DNA from: Paenibacillus solani
GTDB lineage: Bacteria; Bacillota; Bacilli; Paenibacillales; Paenibacillaceae
Length of the DNA: 64,000 nt
NCBI RefSeq assembly: GCF_001277345.1
Contig: NZ_LIUT01000001.1
Coordinates: 340,326-404,325, forward strand
Reading direction: 5' to 3'
The translations under genes and the position numbers were made by a program. Numbering within the stretch: position 1 is the first letter of the stretch; every line of letters begins with the position of its first letter. The notes beneath the pieces are model-generated. The model did no database searches, was not told the DNA's origin, and worked only from the letters and a program-made list of their open reading frames with translations. Of the stretch, positions 29,539 to 38,047 are shown one piece after another.

Positions 29539-30486
29539 CTAATCGTATTTTGCTACCATCTCCGTCAGAATTTCCTTCATACGATCCACCATCTCACGGG
29601 GTTCCTTCACAGTGGCATCGTTCCCTAAGCCGATAAAAAATTTAGCAAAATACATCATTTCGCCAGCGGGGACGCTCTGATCAAGCCGTCCGCTTCCATC
29701 GGGCTGCATATCAATATGGGGCACCGGCCATAACTCCGATTCACAGCGCTGAACGCCTTCCCGGCTCAGATCAACGACCATTCGAATAGAGGCCGATAAC
29801 TCTTCGCCGTATTCTCTCCAGTTGCCCAGATGGATATGGCGGTGATCCCGTGGTTCGATTCCGGTTATATCGTAGGCCGCAGACTGCATGCGGTCACAAC
29901 GGAACAGGCGAAAGCCATCGCGCAGAAAACAATAAGCGGCACAATACCAGAAGCCGTTGCTTGCATAGACACCGACAGGTTGGATACTCCGTTCCGCGCA
30001 GCCTTCTATGGTTTCGTATTCCATCGTAACGACTCGCTGCTCAACAGCGGCATCCAGCAGAATCTCAAGAAATTCGGCTTTTTGCTGTCTGGTGTGCGTA
30101 TGAAAATCCACCCGGTTCTTCATCTGATCAATCCGGTCACGGACATCACCTGGCATGTAATAATAAAATTTTTGCAGGGCTGTAGAAGACTCGGCTTCAA
30201 AGGGAAGAAATAGATAGTGACGCAGGGCATGGCTGGCAAAAAACATCGCGACCGCTTCTTCCTCGCTAAAAGCGATTGGCGGGAGAATTCGTTCCTTCAG
30301 AACCTGATATCCGCCATGTGGTCCTACTTCGGAATAGAGCGGAACCCCCAGCTCGCTTAGCTCTTGCAGGTCCCTTAGAATCGTGCGAGGGGATACGCCG
30401 AACTGATCGGCCAGTTCTCTTACAGTGAATTTCCGCATTCGGTTAACGGTCATCATCAGCTCGATGAGACGTTTGGATTTGGACAT
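29539..30486 (-). CDS. WYL-domain (YafY-type) transcriptional regulator
   Basis: A 315-aa regulator. The N-terminal DeoR-like winged helix reads FTVRELADQFGVSPRTILRDLQEL (about residues 20-43), followed by GGYQV. The WYL region is about 140-210, and a WCX C-terminal domain follows. The start at ATG 30486 places the HTH at the usual distance, with CGGAG upstream; the upstream in-frame extension is unlikely. It diverges from a DinB gene, and a TGACA-N5-TGTCA palindrome lies between them. The pair probably forms a stress-responsive unit. The inducing ligand is unknown. Confidence 0.88.
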   Translation of the reverse strand: MSKSKRLIELMMTVNRMRKFTVRELADQFGVSPRTILRDLQELSELGVPLYSEVGPHGGYQVLKERILPPIAFSEEEAVAMFFASHALRHYLFLPFEAESSTALQKFYYYMPGDVRDRIDQMKNRVDFHTHTRQQKAEFLEILLDAAVEQRVVTMEYETIEGCAERSIQPVGVYASNGFWYCAAYCFLRDGFRLFRCDRMQSAAYDITGIEPRDHRHIHLGNWREYGEELSASIRMVVDLSREGVQRCESELWPVPHIDMQPDGSGRLDQSVPAGEMMYFAKFFIGLGNDATVKEPREMVDRMKEILTEMVAKYD

Positions 30487-30515
30487 AGAATCAGCTCCGA
30501 ATCGTTTGATGACTA

Positions 30516-30530
30516 TGACAATAGTTGTCA
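30516..30530. promoter_or_regulatory. TGACA-N5-TGTCA operator between WYL regulator and DinB gene
   Basis: TGACAATAGTTGTCA has perfect 5-bp arms and lies 30 bp before the regulator start and 68 bp before the DinB start. A candidate binding site for the WYL regulator. Confidence 0.5.
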
Positions 30531-30597
30531 CTATTATAGGCTATACTGAACGTAGAACCTAGATACCCCTAATAAAATAAAAATGGAGTGATGGAAT

Positions 30598-31086
30598 GTG
30601 AGTCAATTGAAGGAAATGAAGCAGCTGTTGTTCGAGGAGCTGGAGCTTATCGTTAGGACCAGCTCGAATCTGATCGGCAAAATTTCGGCAGAGCATTGGG
30701 ATTATAGACCAGCCCACAATATGAGGTCGCTTCAGGAGCTGGTGCACCATCTGGTTTTGGTGCCTGCAACGGACCTGCTGATTTTGCAAGAGAAGAGCGA
30801 AGCAGAGATCCGCGAGCTGGAGGCGAGCATTGCCGCAGACAGCGTGGACAAGGACAAATTGACCGCTTGGATGACAACGGGGCTTGCGGATCTTAAATCT
30901 TACATGAGCGATCTTACAGATGAAGAGTTTTTGCACAAAAAGACAAAGCCCTTCTACCTGGAGCACGGTTCAACGCAAGCCAAGTGGCTGATCGAAATTG
31001 TCACACATGCCCAGCATCATCGTGCACAATTATTCAATTATCTGAAAGTCCAGGGCTATGAAGTGAATATGTTTGATTTATATTAA
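30598..31086 (+). CDS. DinB-family protein
   Basis: A 162-aa four-helix-bundle protein of the DinB/YfiT superfamily. Conserved His residues that can bind a divalent metal are seen in LQELVHHLVLVPATD (about residues 45-60) and near the C-terminus in EIVTHAQHHRAQLFNYL (about 136-152). GTG start at 30598 with GGAGTG 7 nt upstream; no ATG fits the frame. Many relatives are thiol-dependent transferases or uncharacterised damage-inducible proteins. Likely controlled by the divergent WYL regulator. Specific reaction unknown. Confidence 0.83.
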   Translation: MSQLKEMKQLLFEELELIVRTSSNLIGKISAEHWDYRPAHNMRSLQELVHHLVLVPATDLLILQEKSEAEIRELEASIAADSVDKDKLTAWMTTGLADLKSYMSDLTDEEFLHKKTKPFYLEHGSTQAKWLIEIVTHAQHHRAQLFNYLKVQGYEVNMFDLY

Positions 31087-31133
31087 GGGGAACACCAATA
31101 TTTCCCGAGTAATAAATATAAGGAGAACTAAAG

Positions 31134-31745
31134 ATGCTGAATATGTTTTTGACGTCTTCATTTAAAGATGTTGTTGATCTCTTTAGAGAATTCGCTGGCG
31201 AGGACCTGAAAGGGAAGACGGTAACGTTTATTCCCACTGCGAGTAAATCCGAGGAAATCACCCACTATATACGTACAGCTATAGAAGCATTTGAAAAGTT
31301 GGGAGTCGTCGTTGAAAAGCTTGATATTTCAATAGCACCACTGGAGGAGATCAAAGAAAAGCTCGAACGAAACGATCTTATTTACGTATCTGGTGGAAAT
31401 ACATTCTACTTATTACAAGAACTGTGAAAATCAGGGGCAGACAAGATCATAACAGATCAAGTTAACTCGGGGAAATTATATATTGGAGAATCAGCAGGAT
31501 CTATCATAACATCTCCCAATATAGAGTATGTAAAATTCATGGATGATATAGGTAAAGCAACAACATTGAAATCGTATGAGGGTTTAAACTTTATCGATTT
31601 TTATCCTGTTCCGCATTATAACAACGAACCTTTTACAGACGCTGCTAATGATTTAATAGCTCACTACAATTCCAGATTAAATCTTGTGCCGATCTCCAAT
31701 ACGCAAGTAATCCAAGTTGATCATAATAATATAATTGTTCATTAA
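31134..31745 (+). pseudogene. Peptidase E (family S51)-like gene interrupted by an in-frame TGA
   Basis: The frame from ATG 31134 encodes MFLTSSF, KTVTFIPTAS and YVSGGNTFYLLQEL, then TGA at codon 98 (31425-31427). Without shifting frame it resumes KSGADKIITDQV, YIGESAGSII with the nucleophile Ser of S51 peptidases, and a C-terminal HYNNEP segment to TAA at 31745. Total length (~203 codons) and motif order are normal for dipeptidase E-like proteins. One point change such as CGA or AGA to TGA explains it. The nucleophile lies after the stop, so the short product would be inactive. AT-rich like the acetyltransferase gene nearby. Confidence 0.82.
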
Positions 31746-31766
31746 AAAAATACGATTCGATGATTA

Positions 31767-31795
31767 AAGGATGGCGACCGCCATCCTTCTTTTTA
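31767..31795 (+). terminator. Terminator after the peptidase E-like gene
   Basis: AAGGATGGC (31767-31775) pairs with GCCATCCTT (31780-31788), 4-nt loop, followed by CTTTTTATTTTT. Confidence 0.85.
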
Positions 31796-31815
31796 TTTTT
31801 ACCATAGATATTAGC

Positions 31816-31846
31816 TTGAAAGTGACGCAGCGTCATCCTGTACAAT
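31816..31846 (+). promoter_or_regulatory. MerR-type promoter of the DUF4097 lipoprotein gene
   Basis: TTGAAA (31816-31821) and TACAAT (31841-31846) are separated by 19 bp, too long for normal sigma-A activity. The spacer contains the perfect palindrome TGACGCAGCGTCA (31823-31835). A long spacer plus a dyad inside it is the hallmark of MerR-family activated promoters. No MerR gene lies in the window. Confidence 0.6.
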
Positions 31847-31878
31847 AGCTGAAATGCTGAAAGGGGTGAAAGAAAGTT

Positions 31879-32550
31879 ATGAAACGATATACCGCTGCTG
31901 CAATACTATGGACCCTTACCCTGTTCTTGCTTAGTGCATGCAATTCCACGGACGAAGATGGGGATCTCCAGCGCGTAACGCTTGAGGAGGTAGAAGTGCT
32001 GGAGATCGACCATGGCAGTACGACTTTGTTCGTCGAGACAGCGGACGTAGACGCTTTGGAAGTATCGCTGCTCAGAAACAGCAAGTCCGCAGGGGCTGTT
32101 GTTGATAAGAAGGGCGATCGGGTAAAAATTCATTTAGATAACGATATCACTCGGATGTTGAATATCGGTAAGATGCCCCAGCTTAGCGTGAAAATTCCTG
32201 CGAATTATGAAGGGAAGGTCGTGATTGAAGGGTCTTCCGGCAGTGTAACAGGAACCGAATTGCAAAATCACAGCTTCCAGGTGAAGGGCAAAAGCGGGAG
32301 TATATCCCTAGCGTTCATTCGTTTGAATAATGACGTCGAGGTATCAGCGACAAGCGGAAACGTTAACATCCAGCTCGATGAAGAAACGCCTCATGCAACT
32401 TGGATGCTGCAATCAGGAAGCGGACGCCGGTCTATTGCTGTTCCGCTGGAGGATAGAAGGCAGAGCAACCGGAAGACGGAAGGGCGCTCAGGTGATGGCC
32501 GGCATGAGGTTAAGCTCAAAACCTCTTCGGGAAACATTTCGATCAAATAA
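31879..32550 (+). CDS. DUF4097-type beta-helical lipoprotein
   Basis: A 223-aa exported lipoprotein: KR n-region, hydrophobic helix and lipobox FLLSAC with Cys21. The mature part consists of short beta-strand repeats with recurring GSSGSVTG, GKSGSISL, ATSGNVNI and TSSGNISI patterns, typical of DUF4097 putative adhesin/auto-transporter-like helices in Firmicutes. GGGGTGA precedes the ATG. It has its own MerR-type promoter. Such proteins often accompany envelope-stress sensors; here it stands alone, between a terminator before it and a minus-strand terminator after it. Function unknown. Confidence 0.75.
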   Translation: MKRYTAAAILWTLTLFLLSACNSTDEDGDLQRVTLEEVEVLEIDHGSTTLFVETADVDALEVSLLRNSKSAGAVVDKKGDRVKIHLDNDITRMLNIGKMPQLSVKIPANYEGKVVIEGSSGSVTGTELQNHSFQVKGKSGSISLAFIRLNNDVEVSATSGNVNIQLDEETPHATWMLQSGSGRRSIAVPLEDRRQSNRKTEGRSGDGRHEVKLKTSSGNISIK

Positions 32551-32572
32551 CGCATAAATCAACAGAGCGTAA

Positions 32573-32655
32573 GAAAAAACAAGCATCCCCATACAAGTCC
32601 TTATCCTAGAGTTCACAGCTTATGTGCTCTAGAAGCAGACCTTCTGGGGATGCTT
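32573..32655 (-). terminator. Terminator of the erythromycin-esterase-like gene (long-loop hairpin)
   Basis: AAGCATCCCCA (32581-32591) pairs with TGGGGATGCTT (32645-32655). The 53-nt interior has its own CTAGAG/CTCTAG stem (32606-32611 and 32627-32632). Read on the minus strand it is followed by GTTTTTTC. Confidence 0.6.
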
Positions 32656-32707
32656 ATCATCTTGACCTATGAAAATTTCTTAGATGGAAAAATAGAATGA
32701 TAGCATC

Positions 32708-34162
32708 TTATTCTTCGGCAGGCACAGAAGCCTTGGATGACGCAGAGGAAGATCTCATATATTGCGGCGGGTTTACGTCATCAATAAGCAGAATACCATC
32801 GTATTGATCACGAGCGATTAAGCTCTCGGGAATCATGCCCCAGCTGTAGGCATAACGCGGCTCGAACATCCATGAATTACCCGCCTCACGTTTTTGGTAC
32901 CGCAGGTCAACGAAGGTATATGGCGAGCCCGCTGCCGACAGGATCGATTCTATGGACCCTGGCTCTGCAGGTAAAACATCATGCACATTACCCAGATTAT
33001 CGGCGGTTTGCCCACTGGCGGGATACAAGCCGAGTACGTAGCTGTATTTCTTCATTTCCTCCGAGAGTTTCTCTCCCATTAAGGAAATTGGATAAGGTGT
33101 ACCCATGACTTCAGTTTGAGCTTTGCGGATGTGGTCGTTGTGTCCCCAGACGATAAATTTCTCCGTTGGATAGACCTCGGTAGCCAGCCACATGAGATTA
33201 TCATGCATCGCCTGATCCCGCCATTCCATCGATTCGAGGAAAGGTGCATAATCCCCGCTCTCCATACCAAGAGTCGATTCGATGGAGAGCTCTACATACT
33301 CTTTGGCTACCCGAATCCGGTCGTTCAGGCTTCGTTCCAGCAGCATAGACAGCTTAGGATTATCCGGATATAACTGCTTCAAATGAGTCTCGTTTGCCTT
33401 TGTTTTCAAGGATTTAATGGCGTCATTATATACTTGAATCAGCTGATTCTTCTCTTTACGGTAAGCGGCAAGATCCGTACCGAGAGAGTAATCGGACAAT
33501 TTTTGTTCAGCTTCCGCAAGGCGCTTGGCCACATCCTCATCCTTCAGCCATTGTCCGTCAAACAGCGGGTACTGTAGCTGCATGTCAAAACCGGTTAGTA
33601 TGAGCGGGCTCTCACTGGTTCGTGCCTTTTTAATGTAGTCGAACAACGGTAAAATCTCCTTGGACCACCAGACACCAAAGATAGAATCCTTCATCGTTTG
33701 TTCCGCGCTTCGCTGCCCGGAGAGGCTGTAAGACAACGAGCTGTTTCCAAGTCCGCTCTCGAAGGCCAGCACATTGTACCCCATTTCTTGATGCAGGAAC
33801 TGGATCAACCGGGTTTTCGCCAGATTGAACTCCGCAACACCGTGGGAGCTTTCCCCCAAAAACACGATGCGTTTGTCATGCAAGAGCGGCTTTAGCATAG
33901 CCAGATCCTTATATTGGTTTGTGCCATTGGCCGTGTTGGCAGGCTGAATCGTATCCAATCGGTATACATGGTCTTTAGCCCAGTTCTCCCATTCGGCAAT
34001 CTTTTCATCAGAGGTTCGGGCCATGGTTACCTCGGTAACCTGTCCTTGTATGGTATCAGGGGTGGAAGCGTATATATTTCCGGCAGGGAATAGGGAGACT
34101 CCCACAAGGGAGGCGGTGAGCAGAAATATCGTGAATGCTCTCTTGGTGTTACGCAGCATCAT
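32708..34162 (-). CDS. Secreted erythromycin-esterase family protein
   Basis: A 484-aa protein of the erythromycin esterase (Ere) superfamily with an N-terminal signal peptide (KR, hydrophobic helix, cleavage likely near YAS-TPD, residues 30-34). Core motifs: VFLGESSHGVAEF with the catalytic His, LAFESGLGNSS, LTGFDMQL and WGHNDHIRKA. EreA/EreB hydrolyse the macrolide lactone ring in the cytosol; an exported member may act on another ester or defend outside the membrane, so resistance is not assured. GGAGTGATC lies 8 nt before tandem ATGs. A coiled insertion at about 215-290 is typical. Confidence 0.85.
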   Translation of the reverse strand: MMLRNTKRAFTIFLLTASLVGVSLFPAGNIYASTPDTIQGQVTEVTMARTSDEKIAEWENWAKDHVYRLDTIQPANTANGTNQYKDLAMLKPLLHDKRIVFLGESSHGVAEFNLAKTRLIQFLHQEMGYNVLAFESGLGNSSLSYSLSGQRSAEQTMKDSIFGVWWSKEILPLFDYIKKARTSESPLILTGFDMQLQYPLFDGQWLKDEDVAKRLAEAEQKLSDYSLGTDLAAYRKEKNQLIQVYNDAIKSLKTKANETHLKQLYPDNPKLSMLLERSLNDRIRVAKEYVELSIESTLGMESGDYAPFLESMEWRDQAMHDNLMWLATEVYPTEKFIVWGHNDHIRKAQTEVMGTPYPISLMGEKLSEEMKKYSYVLGLYPASGQTADNLGNVHDVLPAEPGSIESILSAAGSPYTFVDLRYQKREAGNSWMFEPRYAYSWGMIPESLIARDQYDGILLIDDVNPPQYMRSSSASSKASVPAEE

Positions 34163-34324
34163 ACTGGATCACTCCTTTTAATATAATTTGTTTATTTCTA
34201 ATGGAAAGAACGTACTTGCAAAAAGATCATCATTAAGCTTCCTTGCCTGGAACGCGGCATCACCCCCCTAACATAAAAAATAATTACAGTGCGTGGGTTA
34301 GAGAACAGTACTGCTGCACTAGCC

Positions 34325-34522
34325 TTAGTCCTCCTCCCAGAACAGATCATTGAGAGTACGGGATAGTGCTTTGCATATGGCAACGCACAGACTGAGGGAA
34401 GGGTTATATTTCCCCAGCTCGATCAGACCGATGGTCTGTCTGGAGACACCGACAATTTGGGCCAGTTCTTCTTGCGATAAATCCTTCTCGACCCGGGCCA
34501 TTTTCAATTTGATATTTTTCAT
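34325..34522 (-). CDS. Small XRE-family HTH regulator
   Basis: A 65-aa Cro/CI-type regulator. The helix-turn-helix reads LSQEELAQIVGVSRQTIGLIELGKYNPS (residues 15-42 approximately), and the C-terminal ALSRTLNDLFW is typical of the YozG/YgzD-like small repressors. It lies 25 nt downstream of a four-TM membrane protein gene, a recurrent pairing in Firmicutes in which the small XRE protein regulates the membrane partner. Probably autoregulatory. Confidence 0.9.
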   Translation of the reverse strand: MKNIKLKMARVEKDLSQEELAQIVGVSRQTIGLIELGKYNPSLSLCVAICKALSRTLNDLFWEED

Positions 34523-34547
34523 GCGGAAGTCACCTTGTTATCCCTTT

Positions 34548-35066
34548 CTAAGCATCCAAATCGTCGTCTTTCGACATTTTCTGGCTCATTTTGTTTGCAC
34601 CATAGTGAGTTACTATATTGACGCCCACAAAGAGCGGGATGTAGATAATCAACGAAAAAATGAATACGCTCAAGAAATACTTGATCTCGGTCGCACTGTT
34701 GCCGTTACCATACAAAACCGCGCTGCGAATTCCGAAATAGAGTGCGAGGATAACCCCGATAATAAGCCCCCAGATCGCCGTACGTTTGCTGAACGAAATT
34801 TTGCTTCGCTGGTCATGAACCTCCACTTCATCCGAGTAAATGCCCAATCCAACACTGCGGATTCCGAAATATAAGCTTCCTCCCACAATGATCAGCATTT
34901 CCAGCCAGACCGATTCCGCTTCGGGCTGCATAAAAGATTTAATGATGACGGAAATGCTGCAAATGACCATGATCAAGACGTAAACCTCTTTGTATAGCTT
35001 GTTCTTCAGATTGACGATACGCTCATCCTCAACCACCGAGTTTTTCTTAAACCAATTCAAGCTCAT
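34548..35066 (-). CDS. Four-TM membrane protein, DUF6773-like
   Basis: A 172-aa membrane protein with about four TM segments (KEVYVLIMVICSISVIIK, LEMLIIVGGSLYFGI, AIWGLIIGVILALYFGI, FSLIIYIPLFVGVNIV). A charged cytoplasmic N-terminus (WFKKNSVVEDERI) and a C-terminus rich in Lys/Asp flank them. It resembles the DUF6773/DUF3796-type partners of small XRE regulators. GAAAGGA lies immediately before tandem ATGs, so the second Met (35066) is the better start; using the first adds one residue. Function unknown. Confidence 0.65.
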   Translation of the reverse strand: MSLNWFKKNSVVEDERIVNLKNKLYKEVYVLIMVICSISVIIKSFMQPEAESVWLEMLIIVGGSLYFGIRSVGLGIYSDEVEVHDQRSKISFSKRTAIWGLIIGVILALYFGIRSAVLYGNGNSATEIKYFLSVFIFSLIIYIPLFVGVNIVTHYGANKMSQKMSKDDDLDA

Positions 35067-35504
35067 CATTCCTTTCTTTTGGTTAGAGATACGTTACTGA
35101 GATTTTCTGGATACATGCATTGTAATAGTATTTACGTCTTTTTGCAATATATATATGTCATTTAGATTTTAATATTTTTCTTTTTGATCGAGCGGTGGAC
35201 TTGTCCTCAGGAATTTTTATTTCAAAGTTCCACCCAGGACGGAGCTGATTCTGATATATTTTCTGAATCGGACTTTCTAGCTCAAGGATGTACATTACGT
35301 ACCCGCGTGTTAAAATTGGGCAGGGCCACTTTTGTGCCTGAATTGATAACAGGAGCGTGTTCTTCCGTGATCCATTTCATTCGCTTACGATAATGTGAGG
35401 TACAGATCCAAGTAGGCTCGGCCCTTTTTTTGATAACTGCGGCCAGAGTTTATTTTTCTGTGCCTTTTTCATTTCGTACGATCGAATGAAAGGGTGATTT
35501 TGCT
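35067..35504. other. Intergenic region without a recognised gene
   Basis: A 69-codon frame at 35184-35393 has no recognisable features. TTTCATT (35467-35473) and AATGAAA (35485-35491) form a dyad just before the SD of the methyltransferase gene. No RNA gene was recognised. Confidence 0.3.
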
Positions 35505-36401
35505 GTGTCCAATAATGAAAGAATGTTAAAAAAAGCACAACTGCTATCGATACATGAGAAGATCTTTAGATGTCCGATTTGCGGCGGTCCCATGAAGGTA
35601 AAACAAGCGGCCAGCCTGGAATGCGAGAATGGGCATTGCTATGATTTATCCAGGCAGGGGTATGTAAATCTGCTGAACCATTCATCCAGAACCAGATATG
35701 ACAAGGCACTGTTTGAGGCCCGCAAAGCGATCAGCGGCAGCGGTTTCTTTGACCCCTTGGTAAAAGCGGTAACAAATCGCCTGATTCGGGAACTAAATTC
35801 GAGGGAAGCAAAGAAACCTATAAGGCTGCTTGATGCAGGCTGCGGGGAGGGCTCCCATCTATCCGCCATTAAACGAAAGCTTGCCGAGCACTCCAGTATG
35901 CCTGATATTGTTGGTGTGGGCATGGATATTGCTAAAGAAGGCATTGTTATGGCCTCCAAGACATCCTCGGATTTGATATGGTGCGTGGCCGATTTATCCC
36001 AAAGTCCGTTTGCTGACAGGCAGTTTGATTACATTTTGAATATTCTGTCGCCTTCCAATTATGCGGAGTTTAGACGGGTGCTTGCGAGAGGCGGAGCCTT
36101 GGTGAAGATAATCCCGAATAGCTTGTATTTACAGGAGCTTAGAACCTTGTTGTATACAGGGACAGGCAAGGAAGTTTACTCTAATGACAGCACAATTGAA
36201 CTGTTCAGCCGTCACTTTGAGCAAGTGGATGCTGAGCGGGTACAGTATTGTGTCGTCCTGGATGCCGACCAGATGAAACAGCTAATTCGCATGACGCCGT
36301 TATCCTGGGACGCTTCACCTGAAGCTATTGGACAAATACTTGGTGAAGAGACGGAGGTCACGGCGGACTTCATGCTTTTGTATGGACGGAATGAGGGATA
36401 A
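35505..36401 (+). CDS. RlmA-type 23S rRNA (guanine-N1)-methyltransferase
   Basis: A 298-aa enzyme with the RlmA layout: an N-terminal zinc finger (FRCPICGGPM, ECENGHCYDLSRQGYVNLL, about residues 21-56) and a Rossmann SAM-methyltransferase domain with LLDAGCGEGSHL (motif I, about 107-118), GVGMDIAKEG and FDYILNILSPSN. RlmA proteins methylate G745 (Gram-negative) or G748 (Gram-positive, TlrB type, associated with tylosin tolerance) in helix 35 of 23S rRNA. GTG start at 35505 with AAAGGGTGA 7 nt upstream. It lies near an erythromycin-esterase-like gene. G748 specificity is inferred from phylum only. Confidence 0.88.
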   Translation: MSNNERMLKKAQLLSIHEKIFRCPICGGPMKVKQAASLECENGHCYDLSRQGYVNLLNHSSRTRYDKALFEARKAISGSGFFDPLVKAVTNRLIRELNSREAKKPIRLLDAGCGEGSHLSAIKRKLAEHSSMPDIVGVGMDIAKEGIVMASKTSSDLIWCVADLSQSPFADRQFDYILNILSPSNYAEFRRVLARGGALVKIIPNSLYLQELRTLLYTGTGKEVYSNDSTIELFSRHFEQVDAERVQYCVVLDADQMKQLIRMTPLSWDASPEAIGQILGEETEVTADFMLLYGRNEG

Positions 36402-36508
36402 CGTATGGTCTTTTTGCCGAAAAACACCGTTATATTTTGCTAAATTAAACCTGTTAGGGGATAATAGGAGTACCGTGTAAATATGAAAAAAAGGTGGTTG
36501 CCTAACGC

Positions 36509-36934
36509 ATGACACTTCGAATGAATCCGTATTTGATCATGGATGGAGACGCTAAGGAAGCGATCCAATTCTATGAAAAAGCTTTGAATGCCCAAGTCGT
36601 CATGGTTCAAACCTTTGGCGAAATGCCCGCGAACTCGGATTTTCCGCTGCCGGAGAGCGCGAGGGACCGTGTATCTCATGCAAATCTTAAGGTCGGTGAG
36701 ACGGTGTTGATGTTATCGGATACCTTTCCCGGTCAACCGGTCCAATCCAGCAATCAGGTCCAGATCTGTATCATGACGGATGATGCCAAGCATGCCAAGC
36801 AGATATATGAAGCTTTGAGCGAAGGCGGCAAGGTGGTTATGCCGCTGCAGGAAACGTTCTGGAGTCCTGCCTACGGAATTCTAGAGGATAAATACGGAGT
36901 AAACTGGAATATCTCGACCGAAGTTGAAGCGTAG
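36509..36934 (+). CDS. VOC-superfamily (PhnB/glyoxalase-like) protein
   Basis: A 141-aa protein of the PhnB-like VOC group: MNPYLIMDGDAKEAIQFYEKAL at the start, SHANLKVGETVLMLSD in the middle, and the second beta-alpha-beta unit ending FWSPAYGILEDKYGVNWNI. This is the pattern of 3-demethylubiquinone-9 methyltransferase-like/PhnB proteins, which lack strict metal ligands. AAAGGTGG lies 11 nt before the first ATG; Met5 (36521) is an alternative. Single gene before a strong bidirectional terminator. Biochemical role unknown. Confidence 0.85.
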   Translation: MTLRMNPYLIMDGDAKEAIQFYEKALNAQVVMVQTFGEMPANSDFPLPESARDRVSHANLKVGETVLMLSDTFPGQPVQSSNQVQICIMTDDAKHAKQIYEALSEGGKVVMPLQETFWSPAYGILEDKYGVNWNISTEVEA

Positions 36935-36968
36935 AAAGCAGATGCCACTCTTGCTGGCTTAATAAAAA

Positions 36969-37003
36969 AAATGTCCTGACCATTTGCGGTCAGGGCATTT
37001 TTT
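36969..37003. terminator. Bidirectional terminator between the VOC and SLH genes
   Basis: AAATGTCCTGACC (36969-36981) pairs with GGTCAGGGCATTT (36988-37000), 6-nt loop, one G-U pair. It has A-runs before and T-runs after, serving both convergent genes. Confidence 0.85.
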
Positions 37004-37030
37004 GGGTTAGAGCTAAATGGAGTTCCTAAT

Positions 37031-38047
37031 CTAAGCCCGGGACTCATCCCACCACTTATAGTAGATTTGGACATGCCCGGCAGGGCTTGCCACAAGCGGA
37101 TCGATCACCTTCTTGCTCTTCTCGGCAGAGTCTACCTTCGCTAGGAAAGAGGAATCGACCGGGAAGCCATACAGATGAAGGAGCTCGGTCAGCATGCTAC
37201 GCTGTGTTTTATCGGCAGCGTTGGATAGCGCAATCCCGCTGAACTGCATAATCTGCGGCTCGAATTGGACGGATACGGCATAATCCGTTTCACTGGTTTG
37301 CTTCGTGCTGGTCATGATGATTTTATTCAATCCGTCGTCATAGATGCGGTAACCACTGTATTTCGAGAATACCTTCTGACGAATCACGAGGTACATCTCG
37401 TCCCGGTATATATCCCATGGCGTTGGCAGCTTCGGAAGCATGGCGTCCGCACTCAGAGCAGTAGGGCGATCATACAGGTTAGACATTCCGCGGTCGGTCA
37501 GATTTTTGATCAGCTGAAGCACTTCGGCTCGCGTAATGGTGCCGCTGCCCACATAGCCTTCAATCGTATTCTCGCCCTTGATGCGGCCTTGTGCATACTT
37601 TTTACCCAAGACGTACTGAATAGCCTGATTTCCGTCGTAATTCACGCCATCGGCGCTGGATATCAGCTCGGCCACATGGGCCCGTGTTATGTATTGGCTG
37701 CGCTTGGATTTGTCAGCGAATCCGTGTACAGGGTAGTTCTTGAAATGCAGAAAATTATAATATTTATCCGACCAAAGTTCGGTCAAATAGTTCTCCTGCA
37801 GGTCCTTGCCCGTGATGCCGACAACCAGCATGCGAATGAATTCAGCCTCGGTCACATTCTGATTGGGCATAAACATTCCGTTGGCATAGCCATTGACAAT
37901 CCCCTTGTCGACGCCCCATTCAATGGTCGTTTTTGCCCAGTGGTTTTCCATATCCCGAAAAGTAACCCCTGCGAAAGCGCTGCCAGCTCCCACGAACAAA
38001 GAGACAGCCAGGAGTATAGGCACACAAAGTGTCCTGAACTTCAACAT
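37031..38047 (-). CDS. S-layer-homology (SLH) domain surface protein
   Basis: A 338-aa exported protein with a signal peptide (LCVPILLAVSLFVGAGSAFAG, cleavage after AFA). It has SLH-type repeats: FRDMENHWAKTTIEWGVDKGIVNGYANGMFMPNQNVTEAEFIRML (about 30-75) and later, more diverged GSGTITRAEVLQLI. SLH domains bind pyruvylated secondary cell-wall polymer. The C-terminal ~150 residues have no recognised domain. ATG 38047 is preferred because GGAGGATGAAG gives a 6-nt spacer, while ATG 38053 would abut the SD. Confidence 0.85.
   Translation of the reverse strand: MLKFRTLCVPILLAVSLFVGAGSAFAGVTFRDMENHWAKTTIEWGVDKGIVNGYANGMFMPNQNVTEAEFIRMLVVGITGKDLQENYLTELWSDKYYNFLHFKNYPVHGFADKSKRSQYITRAHVAELISSADGVNYDGNQAIQYVLGKKYAQGRIKGENTIEGYVGSGTITRAEVLQLIKNLTDRGMSNLYDRPTALSADAMLPKLPTPWDIYRDEMYLVIRQKVFSKYSGYRIYDDGLNKIIMTSTKQTSETDYAVSVQFEPQIMQFSGIALSNAADKTQRSMLTELLHLYGFPVDSSFLAKVDSAEKSKKVIDPLVASPAGHVQIYYKWWDESRA

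Noticed and set aside
31425..31427. TGA as a selenocysteine codon in the peptidase E-like gene
   Set aside because: The family uses no Sec at this position, no SECIS-like hairpin follows, and the flanking motif normally has Arg or Lys there.
34198..34260. A 20-codon leader (MPRSRQGSL...) before the erythromycin-esterase-like gene
   Set aside because: The SD spacing is poor and no hairpin sequesters the downstream SD, so attenuation is not supported, unlike at the CatB-like gene.
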